DNA of 64,000 nucleotides, taken from NCBI GenBank assembly GCA_016791475.1, contig JAEUWI010000025.1, positions 1 to 64,000 of the forward strand, read 5' to 3'. The notes beneath the pieces were generated by a model, which saw nothing but the letters and a program-made list of their open reading frames with translations, was not told where the DNA came from and ran no database searches. How positions within the stretch are numbered: position 1 is the stretch's first letter; each line of letters starts with the position of its first letter. This DNA comes from Candidatus Hydrogenedentota bacterium (GTDB lineage: Bacteria; Hydrogenedentota; Hydrogenedentia; Hydrogenedentales; JAEUWI01). Below, one piece after another: positions 15,901 through 25,600 of the stretch. Made by a program: the position numbers and the translations under genes.

Positions 15901-18654
15901 ATGGGCGGATATTGGAACGATAAGCGAATTGCCCGGAGCGCGGCCTGCCTGGTGTTGTTCGCCATCGTGGGCTATGGGGCCTTTCTCCGGATTCATGATC
16001 TCGGTGTGAGCCTGTACGACGATGAACTGTATACGCGCGAGCGCGCCATGCAGTCCATTCCCTTCACACTTGAAACGCGGAGCTATCCGCTTTATTACCT
16101 TCTCGCGAAAGTCAGTCTGGCCTTCGGCGACACGGAAGCCGCCCTGCGCCTTCCCAGTTTCATCGCGGGGCTTCTCACCATCATTCTCGCTTATGGCGTG
16201 GTGCGCCAGGTTCATTCCCGCACGGCGGGACTCGTCGCGGCCGCCATCGTAGCCTTTGCCCCCTTCCACATTTACTACAGCACCTTCGCGCGCTATTACG
16301 CGCTGATGATGTTCTTCGCGCTCCTGGCCCTCTGGTATCTCTATGGCGTGCTGGAACGGGGCCGCCTGCGCGACTGGCTGGGCTACACCCTGGCCGCTTT
16401 CCTCGCTTTGGCCTCTCATGTCTGCTTTGCGCCCGCCCTCGCGATGATGAACATCGTGGCCGCCGTCTATCTCCTGTGCCAGCGTTCCCGGGGCTCCATC
16501 CGCCGTCGCGTGGGTCTCGTGAGTCTGCTGGCCCTGTGTACCTTGGCCGCAAGCAGCCTCCTGATTCAGAAAAATGTGGACCCATCGAAAATCTTCGCGC
16601 TGGCGTCGAAGTCAACAGTGGCCGCTCCGGCGGCGAGCGTTGCGACGGCGGAAGCGCCTCCGGCGCAACCAAACCCCGCAGTTGCACCCGCCGCCAGTCG
16701 CCCCCTGGGCGGCGGACTGGCCTTCACCGATCCCGCCACGGGAAAAACCCGCTATCGCCTCACCTTCTACGATTGCGTCGAGTATCTGAAGACCTATTTC
16801 TGGAATGACACCGACTGGCTCTGGCCCCTCCTGCTGGTGCTTGGGATCTGGGGCTTTGTAGACCTGTGGTATCGCGTGCCCGCCCTGGCCGCGCCCCTCA
16901 CGGGAGGTCTTCTCCTGGGCCCGCTCAGTCTCTTCTTCGTCACCTCCGGGCATTGGTACCACTCGCGCTATCTCTCGTTCACCGCCGTTTTCGCCGTGGT
17001 CCTGGTGGCCTGCGGTGCCTGCGTGCTGCCGCGCTTCGTCGCCCGGCTGCTGACGGTCCCGAGGAGCATTCAACTGTGGCGTCGCACCGCCGCATCCGTC
17101 CCGGAGCGCAATCTATCGCGAACGAACCTGCTCCAGTCGGGGCTGATGCTGGGACTGGCCATTCCGCTGGCTCCCGTACTCAATGAGGCCTACAACACCT
17201 ACCCCGTGGACGGCTACCTCCCCCGGGGGCCGCTCGTGACCAATCGGGCGCCCATCCGCGACTGGAAAAACCTGCACAGCCTCACATCGCAGACCGTGCG
17301 CGATGGCGACTTCTTCCTCTTCATGACCCCGGAGCATGAGCATGGCGCGCCCTACACCCGCTACTACATGAGCCGCTTCCTGCCCTGGCGCGAGGAGGAG
17401 ATGCGCTTTGTGGAGCAATACGGCGCGCCCACCCCGGAACTGCTGCGCGATGTGGCGGCGAAGTATCCCTTCTCCAACCTGTGGTTCATCGGCTACCAGA
17501 ACTACAACGCCCCCGACTTCCAGGACTTCTTCAACGATGCGGGGGCCGAGCAGTATAACTTCGCGTCGGGCAATGTGCCCAAGGGTCTCCGGCTCTTTAT
17601 GCTGGGCGCACCCACGACCAATTACATTCACAATGGCGGCTTCGAAGGCCGGACCAGGGGCGAGCAACCGGAAGGCGTGAGCAAAACGGTGGACGATGTC
17701 TATGCGGGCAGCGTGGCGCTGCAGGTAGCATTGAAGGAGGAGGATGTGGCGGGTAAAGATGCCTGGGAAACCATGTTTCGCACGGCGGTCAGTCCTGCGA
17801 AGTACCGCCTGCGCAACAACGCCTTTGAGGCATGGGCTGGCGGCATGCCGGTGGGCTGGAAGATCCGGGGCGCTTCGGCCCTCTCCATGACGGAAGCGGG
17901 CTTCGAAGATACACGGGGACTGAAATTCGCCGTCGCACCGGAGACAACCATTGTGCAGCAATCGATTGACGTGGGTACGGCGCCGGGGCGTACGCTGGAA
18001 GTGAAGGCCATGGCCCAGAGCAGTTCGCCCGACAATCTTCATCTCGTGCTTCGCTATGCCGGTCCGGGTTTTCAAGAGGAGATTCACGCCGCCCATCCGG
18101 GCACGGGTGCCTGGGCCGAAATAAGACTTGAAGCCCCAATCCCCCCGGAGACCGATCCACGCAGTATAACCGTGGAAGTGTGGCGGTTGGCCGGTGGCGA
18201 TGGAGACGCGCTGCTGGATGACGTACGTCTCAGCGTGTCCGGGGACAACCTCAGCCTCGATCCGTTGAAGCCCTATGTGCTTTCGTTGGCCACCTCGACG
18301 GAGAACCTCACCCACAAGAGCGGTTCCAACAGGATTCCCGCCGGACGCGTTCGCCTGGCCTGGATCGACCGGGAAGGGAAGGCGGGCGTCACCAATCTGC
18401 TCCACCTGAGCGATGAAGGCACGTGGCGCAAACTCGCGGTAGTGTTCCGGCCGGGTACGGATTTCCCGGCCGACTTGAAAGAGCTTTACCTCGAGGCCGG
18501 TATCGTGGACGGCACGGGAATAGTCCGCTTTGATCAGATCCAGATCGAGGAAGGCACCCGGCCGAGCCCCTTCACCAATACAACACGCCTGCCCCATGAC
18601 GAAACGATCGGCCCTCGTGACCTGTCCGCCCATGCGGTCAAGGTGACCTGGTGA
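15901..18654 (+). CDS. GT-C type membrane glycosyltransferase (GT39/GT83-like) with C-terminal sugar-binding region
   Basis: A 917-residue protein. The first half is polytopic (about 10 segments) and has the early loop motif LYDDELYTRERA, matching the acidic catalytic loop of GT39/GT83 enzymes that use polyprenyl-phosphate sugars outside the membrane. A low-complexity Ala/Pro linker lies near residues 240-270. After about residue 420 the protein is extracytoplasmic; two stretches (near NYIHNGGFEGRTRG and RLRNNAFEAWAGGMPVGW) look like CBM4/9-type beta-sandwich domains. The fusion of transferase and binding modules is unusual. It probably elongates or attaches glycans at the outer face of the inner membrane. 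Confidence 0.78.
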   Translation: MGGYWNDKRIARSAACLVLFAIVGYGAFLRIHDLGVSLYDDELYTRERAMQSIPFTLETRSYPLYYLLAKVSLAFGDTEAALRLPSFIAGLLTIILAYGVVRQVHSRTAGLVAAAIVAFAPFHIYYSTFARYYALMMFFALLALWYLYGVLERGRLRDWLGYTLAAFLALASHVCFAPALAMMNIVAAVYLLCQRSRGSIRRRVGLVSLLALCTLAASSLLIQKNVDPSKIFALASKSTVAAPAASVATAEAPPAQPNPAVAPAASRPLGGGLAFTDPATGKTRYRLTFYDCVEYLKTYFWNDTDWLWPLLLVLGIWGFVDLWYRVPALAAPLTGGLLLGPLSLFFVTSGHWYHSRYLSFTAVFAVVLVACGACVLPRFVARLLTVPRSIQLWRRTAASVPERNLSRTNLLQSGLMLGLAIPLAPVLNEAYNTYPVDGYLPRGPLVTNRAPIRDWKNLHSLTSQTVRDGDFFLFMTPEHEHGAPYTRYYMSRFLPWREEEMRFVEQYGAPTPELLRDVAAKYPFSNLWFIGYQNYNAPDFQDFFNDAGAEQYNFASGNVPKGLRLFMLGAPTTNYIHNGGFEGRTRGEQPEGVSKTVDDVYAGSVALQVALKEEDVAGKDAWETMFRTAVSPAKYRLRNNAFEAWAGGMPVGWKIRGASALSMTEAGFEDTRGLKFAVAPETTIVQQSIDVGTAPGRTLEVKAMAQSSSPDNLHLVLRYAGPGFQEEIHAAHPGTGAWAEIRLEAPIPPETDPRSITVEVWRLAGGDGDALLDDVRLSVSGDNLSLDPLKPYVLSLATSTENLTHKSGSNRIPAGRVRLAWIDREGKAGVTNLLHLSDEGTWRKLAVVFRPGTDFPADLKELYLEAGIVDGTGIVRFDQIQIEEGTRPSPFTNTTRLPHDETIGPRDLSAHAVKVTW

Positions 18655-18769
18655 TGACCTGCGCCCGGCGGGGCGGCGGCTTCGGAGGGCCGGACCGGCA
18701 ACCAAGATCGCGCGAATAACCCAGTTCACCCTCGCCCTGGCGGCGCAACTCCAACGGCCCCGCGCCGCC

Positions 18770-20506
18770 GTGATAGCCGCTCTTCTGGTGGCCCTGCCCA
18801 CCATCGGCGCGGGCTTCTTCTTTGACGATTATCTCCACCTGCTTACCCTTCGCGGCGATGGCTTCGGCGCCACCCCCCTCGATCTCTTCCTCTTCGCCAC
18901 GGGCGATGAGACCGCCATGGCGAAATACATCAACACCGGCCCCTATCCCTGGTACACCTGGCCCGCGTTGAAGCTCCACTTCTTCCGTCCCCTTTCGTCC
19001 GCAACCATGATGCTGGACGTTTACCTTTTCGGTGAGCGCCCCGTCTTTCACCATCTCCACAGCATCCTGTGGTATGGCCTGCTGGTCTGGGCGGTCTTCC
19101 TGATTTACCGGCGCCTCTTTACCCTCCCCGTGGCGGGGCTGTGCATTCTTCTTTATATCGTCGACGAGGGCCACCTGCTCCCCGTGTTGTGGCTTTCAAA
19201 CCGCAATGCCCTCGTTTCCGCCGCACCCGCGCTGCTGGGGCTCGCCGCGCACCTCCGGTGGCGCGAGGAAGGGTGGCGGCCCGGATTGCCCCTGTCGATT
19301 GCCGGCTATGCCACCGGTCTGCTCGGAGGCGAAACCGCCCTCGGGATTTTCGGCTTCGTCGCCGCCTATGAGCTGCTCGGTAGCGGCTCCTGGCGGACGC
19401 GCGCCCGGTGCCTCGCACCCGCCGCGCTGCTGAGTGTGGTCTACATCATCGGCTACAAGCTCGGCGGTTATGGCGCCGAAGGTTCCGGGGTCTATTTCGA
19501 CCCCATCGGCGAGTGGCGTCTCTTCCTTGCTCAAGCCCCCGGCCGAATGCTGGAGCTGGCCGGTGCCCAGTTTTTCAGTCTGCCCGTGGAACTCTCCGTG
19601 TTTCTTCCCGGCGCGGGCCTTCTCATGCCCCTTCTCGCGCTCGCCCTGCTGGTGCTTTTCTCCGCCGCCGCCCAACCCGTCTGGCGCACCCTCGAAATCC
19701 GCACGCGACGGAATCTTTCATGGCTGCTGCTGGGTTCCCTCCTCGCGACCCTGCCCGCCCTCGCCACCTTTCCTTCCGGGCGCCTGCTCACGCTGCCTTC
19801 GCTCGGGGCCTGCGCGCTCCTGGGCGTCTTTCTCGATCCCTGCCTGCGCCGGGCCGCCGCCGTTATCCCAAGGCTCTCCCGCGTGATCGCTCTTGGACTA
19901 GTCATCATCCATGTGGTCCTCGCGCCTCTGGGCTGGTTGGGGGCGAGCGCGATCATTCCCGCCTTTACCCGACTCTCCGAAGACGCCTTCCGCGATGTGG
20001 AATTGGATACTGAAAAGGTGACCGGACAACGCGTTTTCTGCCTTTTCGCCGCCGACCCCTATACTGGTTTTTATCCCGTGGTCATGCGCCGCTACCTGAA
20101 CTACCCGCGTCCGCTCGGCTGGCAAACTCTCAGCATGGCTCCGGCGGATCACGAGGTTACCCGCACGGGTAAGAACTGTTTCGAACTTCGTGTGCTGAAC
20201 GGAGAAATGCTTGCGACACCTTTTGAAAGGCTCATGCGCAGCCATGCCTACCCGTACCAGGCCGGTGACGTGGTGTCGTGCGCTGGTTTCCAGATTCGAA
20301 TCCTGGAGACCGGCGACTGGGGCCCCCGGAAAATCTCCCTGGAGTTCGACAAGGCGCTGGAAGACGATGCATATGCCTTTCTCGCCTGGCAGGAAGGCAA
20401 ACTGAAGGGGTTTCACTGGCCCCCCATCGGAGAGAGCACCCACCTGAAGGTCAGTGAAGGCTATTTCGGGCCCAAATACTTCAAAACACGCCTGAGCGTG
20501 TTATAA
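18770..20506 (+). CDS. Large polytopic membrane protein, probable GT-C glycosyltransferase
   Basis: A 578-residue protein with about 10 membrane segments up to residue 400 and a soluble C-terminal domain of about 170 residues. The loop FFFDDYLHLLTLRGDGFG near residue 16 is placed like the acidic catalytic loop of GT-C enzymes, but no family signature is decisive. The start is uncertain: GTG 18770 is the only usual start codon in the frame after an in-frame stop at 18644, and no ribosome site is evident, so an unusual upstream start is possible. It lies 115 bases after the GT39-like gene in the same direction. Confidence 0.65.
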   Translation: MIAALLVALPTIGAGFFFDDYLHLLTLRGDGFGATPLDLFLFATGDETAMAKYINTGPYPWYTWPALKLHFFRPLSSATMMLDVYLFGERPVFHHLHSILWYGLLVWAVFLIYRRLFTLPVAGLCILLYIVDEGHLLPVLWLSNRNALVSAAPALLGLAAHLRWREEGWRPGLPLSIAGYATGLLGGETALGIFGFVAAYELLGSGSWRTRARCLAPAALLSVVYIIGYKLGGYGAEGSGVYFDPIGEWRLFLAQAPGRMLELAGAQFFSLPVELSVFLPGAGLLMPLLALALLVLFSAAAQPVWRTLEIRTRRNLSWLLLGSLLATLPALATFPSGRLLTLPSLGACALLGVFLDPCLRRAAAVIPRLSRVIALGLVIIHVVLAPLGWLGASAIIPAFTRLSEDAFRDVELDTEKVTGQRVFCLFAADPYTGFYPVVMRRYLNYPRPLGWQTLSMAPADHEVTRTGKNCFELRVLNGEMLATPFERLMRSHAYPYQAGDVVSCAGFQIRILETGDWGPRKISLEFDKALEDDAYAFLAWQEGKLKGFHWPPIGESTHLKVSEGYFGPKYFKTRLSVL

Positions 20507-20815
20507 GATCGGTGCACCGGACTCAGAGTGCGATCTGAGTCTTACGGGGCGGGTTTCGTGTCACCCAATCCCCACCAGTCCCACAAGACCCATAAGACCC
20601 ATAAGACCCATAAGACCCATAAGACCCATAAGACCCATAAGACCCATAAGACCCATACCCATAAGACCCATAAGACCCATAAGACCCATAAGACCCATAA
20701 GACCCATAAGACCCATAAGACCCATAAGACCCATAAGACCCAAAAGACCCATAAGACCCATAAGACCCATAAGAACGCTCTGCATTCCGTGCACCGCACG
20801 TGGAGAAATATAGCT
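20507..20815. other. Gap of 309 bases filled mainly by a 9-bp repeat array
   Basis: There is no gene here. Apart from the array at 20582-20776, the flanks hold no clear promoter. The ribosome site of the DUF1501 gene (GGAG at 20802-20805) is at the end. The frame reads open through the array into the next gene, but the encoded His-Lys-Thr repeat is not credible protein. Confidence 0.8.
20582..20776 (+). repeat. 9-bp tandem repeat CATAAGACC, 21 copies (array B)
   Basis: Eight units (the first CACAAGACC), then one truncated 6-bp unit (CATACC), then 13 more including CAAAAGACC and a final CATAAGAAC. This is the longest array in the window and ends 39 bases before the DUF1501 start codon. Confidence 0.97.
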
Positions 20816-22255
20816 ATGAGCCATCACAAGCCGACCGTCGACGACTTCATCCTGAACCGTCGCGATTTCCTCAAGCGTACGGGTATGGGCTTCGGCGCGA
20901 TGGGTCTGGCCAGCACCCTGCTCGGCGGGAGCACCAATGCCTTCGGCGCGCTGAATCCCACCGCGCCGCGTCAGCCCCATTTCGAGGGCAAGGCCAAACG
21001 CGTGGTGCATATCTTCCACAACGGTGGGCTTTCCCAGGTGGACTCCTTTGACCCGAAACCCTCGCTGACGAAATACGCGGGCCAGAACCTGCCCAACTTG
21101 AACCTGCGCACGGAGCGGCCCACGGGCGCGGCTTTTCCCTCTCCCTTCACTTTCAAAGAGTATGGCGAGAGCCGGATTCCCGTGAGCAGCCTCTTCCCCC
21201 ACATCGCCGAGTGCGTGGACGACATGTGCATCGTGCGCTCCCTGTGCGCCGACGTTCCAAATCATGAGCCGTCCCTGCTGCTCATGAATTGCGGCGACGC
21301 GCGCCAGATCCGGCCCAGTGTGGGCTCGTGGGTCACCTATGGCCTGGGAACGGAAAACCAGAACCTGCCCGGCTTCATCTCCATGTGTCCCAGTGGCTAC
21401 CCGATCCAGGAATCGCAAAACTGGCAGTCGGGTTTCCTCCCCGGCGTGTATCAGGGCACCTACATCGACACGCAGCACACGGAGATGGAAAAGCTCATCG
21501 CCCATATACAGAACAACTATCAATCGAGCAAATCCCAGCGCGATCAGCTCGACCTGCTGAGCGAACTGAACCAACGCCACCTCGCCGCGCGCGACCAGGA
21601 CAGCGAACTGGAAACGCGTCTCCAGAGCTTCGAACTGGCCTATCGCATGCAGCTCGACGCCACGGACGCCTTCGACATTTCCCGCGAGCCGGAAAGCATC
21701 CGCGAAATGTACGGGCCGGGCGTGCACGGGCGTCAATGCCTTATCACGCGGCGGCTGCTGGAGCGGGGTGTGCGCTTCGTCCAGCTCTGGCACGGCGCGG
21801 GCCAGCCCTGGGACAGCCACGATGACATCGAAAAACTTCACGGCAACCTGGCTAAGGAGTGCGACCAGGGCATCGCCGCGCTCCTGAAGGATTTGAAACA
21901 GCGCGGGATGCTGGACGAGACACTGGTGCTCTGCACGGGCGAATTCGGTCGCACACCCACCGTGGAACTGCCCACACCGGGCGCCAATGCGGGTAAAGTG
22001 AATGGCCGCGACCACAATCACTACGGCTTCACGGCCTGGATGGCGGGCGGCGGTGTGAAGGGCGGCCACATCCACGGCGCGACGGATGAATTCGGCTTCC
22101 AGGCGGTGGAAAACCGCGTGCACGTCCACGACCTGCATGCCACCATGCTGCACCTGCTCGGCTTCGACCACGAGCTACTGACCTATCGCTACGCGGGCCG
22201 CGATTTCCGGCTGACGGACGTTCACGGAAACGTGGTGCGGGATATTATCGCGTAG
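20816..22255 (+). CDS. DUF1501 domain protein, TAT-exported (sulfatase-like fold)
   Basis: A 479-residue protein. A twin-arginine signal (NRRDFLKRTGMGFGAMG, residues 14-30) directs folded export. The body has DUF1501 landmarks: HIFHNGGLSQVDSFDPKP, CTGEFGRTPTVELPTPG and GRDHNHYGFTAWMAGGGVKGG. DUF1501 proteins belong to the alkaline-phosphatase/sulfatase superfamily and abound in Planctomycetes and relatives, often paired with a DUF1800 or cytochrome-like DUF1553/1549 protein; no such partner is here, and the substrate is unknown. The start is ATG 20816, because the upstream in-frame sequence is a tandem repeat. A strong terminator follows 21 bases after the stop, so it is monocistronic. Confidence 0.92.
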   Translation: MSHHKPTVDDFILNRRDFLKRTGMGFGAMGLASTLLGGSTNAFGALNPTAPRQPHFEGKAKRVVHIFHNGGLSQVDSFDPKPSLTKYAGQNLPNLNLRTERPTGAAFPSPFTFKEYGESRIPVSSLFPHIAECVDDMCIVRSLCADVPNHEPSLLLMNCGDARQIRPSVGSWVTYGLGTENQNLPGFISMCPSGYPIQESQNWQSGFLPGVYQGTYIDTQHTEMEKLIAHIQNNYQSSKSQRDQLDLLSELNQRHLAARDQDSELETRLQSFELAYRMQLDATDAFDISREPESIREMYGPGVHGRQCLITRRLLERGVRFVQLWHGAGQPWDSHDDIEKLHGNLAKECDQGIAALLKDLKQRGMLDETLVLCTGEFGRTPTVELPTPGANAGKVNGRDHNHYGFTAWMAGGGVKGGHIHGATDEFGFQAVENRVHVHDLHATMLHLLGFDHELLTYRYAGRDFRLTDVHGNVVRDIIA

Positions 22256-22276
22256 GGAACGTTGAACCTCGAACGG

Positions 22277-22310
22277 ACGCCGTGTTGCGGATGCAGCACG
22301 GCGTTTTCTA
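22277..22310 (+). terminator. Rho-independent terminator of the DUF1501 gene
   Basis: Arms at 22277-22288 and 22293-22304 form a 12-bp stem with one G-T pair and the four-base loop GGAT. It is followed at once by TTTCTATTT. Confidence 0.9.
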
Positions 22311-22329
22311 TTTCAGGATAGACCCGCGT

Positions 22330-22362
22330 CGCGCCACGTTTCGACAACGCCGATTCGTGTGC
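22330..22362. repeat. Diverged copy of the 35-bp inverted-repeat arm
   Basis: This resembles the arm at 61983-62017: the first 9 bases differ at one position and the last 18 at two. The middle is two bases shorter. No partner arm is seen here. Confidence 0.6.
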
Positions 22363-22420
22363 CCGTCGCGGGGTAGACCGGGCTATACCGAGAACGTTTC
22401 GGAGCGCGGCAGCCGAGGAG

Positions 22421-22440
22421 CTCGGACATTCCTGTCCGAG
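22421..22440. repeat. Palindrome with GGACA core (copy 1)
   Basis: CTCGGACA and TGTCCGAG form a perfect 8-bp stem around the loop TTCC. Confidence 0.75.
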
Positions 22441-22557
22441 GCAAGACACACGGTAACACTGAAACGGCCCTGCGGACGTGTAGCACCAACTTGAATCTAT
22501 GCAACCCGGAATCATGTAACTCGCCGCGGGACCCTTTGGAATTTGGCGCTTACTTTG

Positions 22558-22579
22558 TCGCGGACAAGAATGTCCGCGA
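22558..22579. repeat. Palindrome with GGACA core (copy 2)
   Basis: TCGCGGACA and TGTCCGCGA form a perfect 9-bp stem around the loop AGAA. Confidence 0.75.
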
Positions 22580-22598
22580 TCCTGTGCCAGGGATTTCA

Positions 22599-22610
22599 GA
22601 CATTCATGTC
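22599..22610. repeat. Short palindrome related to copies 1 and 2
   Basis: GACA and TGTC flank TTCA. Only the inner core of the other two palindromes is kept. Confidence 0.5.
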
Positions 22611-22646
22611 CAAGATCCCTCGTTTCGCGAGCTTGGCACAATCGAT

Positions 22647-25600
22647 TCACCCATTCAGCGCGTGGACAAACAAGGTCTTCGTCCCCACCTCGGCCTTCGC
22701 CAGTTCCACCAGATGCTGGTGATGGGTGAAGTAGATCACCTGGGTTCGCTCGGACAGCCCCGCCAGCACCTCCAGCGCGGCGGCCGCGCGGGCGTCGTCG
22801 AAATTCACCAGAATATCGTCGAGGACAAAAGGAATGGGCGCGTGGCGCTCCAAATGCCGCTCCAGGCTGGCGATGCGCAACGCGAGGTAAAGCTGGTCCG
22901 CCGTACCTTCGCTCATGCCCGCCACTTCGACCAGCGATGCCGTCTCCGCGCGAACACCCAGAAGCACGTGGCGATCCCGATCATCTACGTCGGCGCGAAG
23001 CTCCGCGAAGGATCCCAGCGTCAAGGTACGAAAGATCTCCCCCGCGCGAGCCAGCATGGGCTCTTGATTGGCCGCACGGTAGTGCTCGATGGCACGGCTC
23101 AAAGCGAAGTGGGCGATGCGCAGGCGCGCATACTCTTCGGCGTCTTCCGCGATGCTCGCGATAAGGCCTTGAGCCTCCGCGGCGGCATCGGCGGCCTGAC
23201 TCCCGCCGTTCATCCGGGCAAGTTTGCTCTTGATGTCGCCGATGGACTCCTGCAGGGCGAGGCGTTCATCGTCGAGGTCTTCGATGCGCTCGTCGAGGGT
23301 CTCCAACGTCGGGATAAGCGCATTCGCGTTCTCGGCGTTCACCATGGCGACGACGCCGTCCATTGACTCACCCGGAACGAGAGCGAAGAGGCGCTTGTCG
23401 ATGTCGTGCAGGAGTCCTTCAATACGCTGCCGTTCGGCAGCGCCTTTTTCCGCGTCAGGCAGCGCGGCGGCATCTTCCACGCGCGCCTCGGCGCACAACG
23501 CGGCCAGCTCACCTTCCGCACGGGCCAGAGCCGCATCCGCGGCGCGATGGCGCTCCTCTTCCTCGCGGAGTTGCTTCGTCAGGCGCTTCTGTTCGCCGTC
23601 CGCTTCCCGATTCTGCTTCAGCGCCTGATAGAGGGACCGTACGACGGCGTACTCGTCCCCTTCGGCCTCCAGCCCAACTGCCGAAGCCAAGGCACGGGCC
23701 TCGCGCCGAAACTCGGCGTCGTCCCGCAAGATAAAATCCACGCGCTGCTGAAGCTCCACCGAACTTGCGTGCTTCATCAGTACCTCGTCGATCGCCTCCA
23801 CGATGGCGAGAGCCTCTGCACCGACGGCATCCGGACGGGCGCCGATGACCTGCATCATTGCCGACCAGGCATCGCGCCAGGCATCTTCTTCCTCCCGCGC
23901 GCGGGTGAGGGACGCTTTGGCGGCGGGGCAATCCACGCGCTCAAGTTTATCCAGCGTCTTTTCCAGATGAATGCGCTGTTGGGCGATCTCGCCCTGCCGC
24001 TTCAATTCAATCTCGGCGTGTTCGGTCAGGGCCGCCAGAGACAGCCCGGAGACGCCTTCGAGGCCGCAGTTTTCCAAGGCCTTGCTCAAATCGGCGTAGT
24101 GCTTCGCGATGGTCTCGCGCAGGACACCGGCTGATTTCTCACTCTCGTGCAGTGCGGCAATCTCTCCCTGAATCGCATCAACGGATTTGCGCAACACCGC
24201 CATCTCCGCCGGACTGCGGGGTTCGATACCAGCGGGCGCCCACAGCGTGGACCAGGCGGACTCGAGTCGCTCATGGTGCGCGGAAGCCGCCACCAGAGCA
24301 TCTTCCTGTTGTGTGCATTTCTCTTGAAGCAGGAGCAGCGCGCTTTCCAGTTGTGCGCGCTGCGCAACGCGATCGGCCTCCGTGCGGAGACGATCAGACA
24401 GATCGTCGGCATCCGCCGTCAGGGCCGCAACGGCGTCCGCCAGGTTCTGGACCTCCGGGTGACGCTCGCGGATGTCGTCCACGATAGCGCGTACTTCGGG
24501 GGCGGAGACCTGATTGGGCGGCGTGGCCCTTTCCCAGGCAGCCCGCGCGAAGGCCCAACTTTGCTGACGCTGGCCCCGCGCTCTTTCAAGTGCTTCGAGG
24601 GAAGGTGCGTGAAACTGATGTTGATAGGCGGCGAGGTCAGACTTGGCCCGCTCCCGCTCCGCCACGCTCGCGGCCAACTGTTTCTCCGCCTCAATGACGC
24701 GTCGCGCCGCTTCCCCCAAATCTATTCGAAACTGCTCGATGCTCTCCAACGAGGGAAGGGGCAGGACTTCCAGGGCTTCCATCGCACCTGACCAACAGCC
24801 CAGACGAGCGATGCCCGACCGTATGGACTGAATCAATGCTTCCGTACGCGCTTCACATTCGCGCAGCATGACCTCACTGTCGCCGGCCTTGCGAACGCGC
24901 TTTAGTACTGCTTCGAGAAGCGCCGTGTCGGCGGTTGCGCCCGTACGGGCGTGCTCCGCAATCGTCTGCTCCCGCTGCCGTTCAACATGGTCGAGGGTGG
25001 CAGCGGCGTGGTTCACGGCATCCCGGCAGGACTGGCCGCGCCGGTCCAATTCCACCAGACGCTGCTTCTGGCCCGGCGGCAGGCGCAATTCCTCAGCCTG
25101 GTCCAGCGACCAGTGGGGACGAAGGTGGTGGAGTGTACGTTCCGCCTCATCGCGCAGACGCGCAAGTTCGGGGGCAAGCTTGCGCTCGAGGTCGTTTCGA
25201 GCTTTCTCATTGACCCCGAGCTCCAGATGGAGCTTTTCGATTTCGTCTTCGCGGGCCAGCAACAGCGTATTGACGTTTAGTGGCTCCAACTCCAGCTTCA
25301 AGCGAGCGATGGCATCGCCAGCCTGCGCGAGGATCTCGCGCGCGTTTCGACCAGCGTTTTGCGCGTGAATACGCCGTTCGGAGAAATCCGTGGGCAGCAA
25401 AACCGCCGCCGACACGGGCGCCAGCGCCTCGAGCAACGCCGCCCGCCGGGATACGAGCGGCAGCGCCTCCTGGATGCGTTTCAAGCGCGCCTGCTCGGCG
25501 CGGGCCTCGCCAAGTTGTCCATCAAGCTCCGTGCGGCGCGCCTCGGCGGCCTGCCGTTCACTCTCCAGCGTTTCCCACTCGCGCGAAGACAGTTGCGCCA

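Larger units (their letters stand above)
22256..22646. other. Gap of 391 bases with terminator and palindromic repeats
   Basis: There is no gene here. It holds a terminator (22277-22310), a copy of the arm of the 61.98-62.17 kb inverted repeat (22330-22362) and three palindromes sharing a GGACA-loop-TGTCC core (22421-22440, 22558-22579, 22599-22610). Confidence 0.8.

Noticed and set aside
20280-20312. tRNA-like TTCGAATCC motif
   Set aside because: It lies inside a coding gene and no acceptor, D or anticodon arms can be drawn.
20528-20815. An N-terminal His-Lys-Thr-rich extension of the DUF1501 protein
   Set aside because: It is translation of the 9-bp array; the ribosome site and the twin-arginine signal place the true start at 20816.
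20561-22171. A 536-residue minus-strand frame opposite the DUF1501 gene
   Set aside because: Its end is Gly-Leu-Met repeat from the array and the rest mirrors the real gene's codon pattern.
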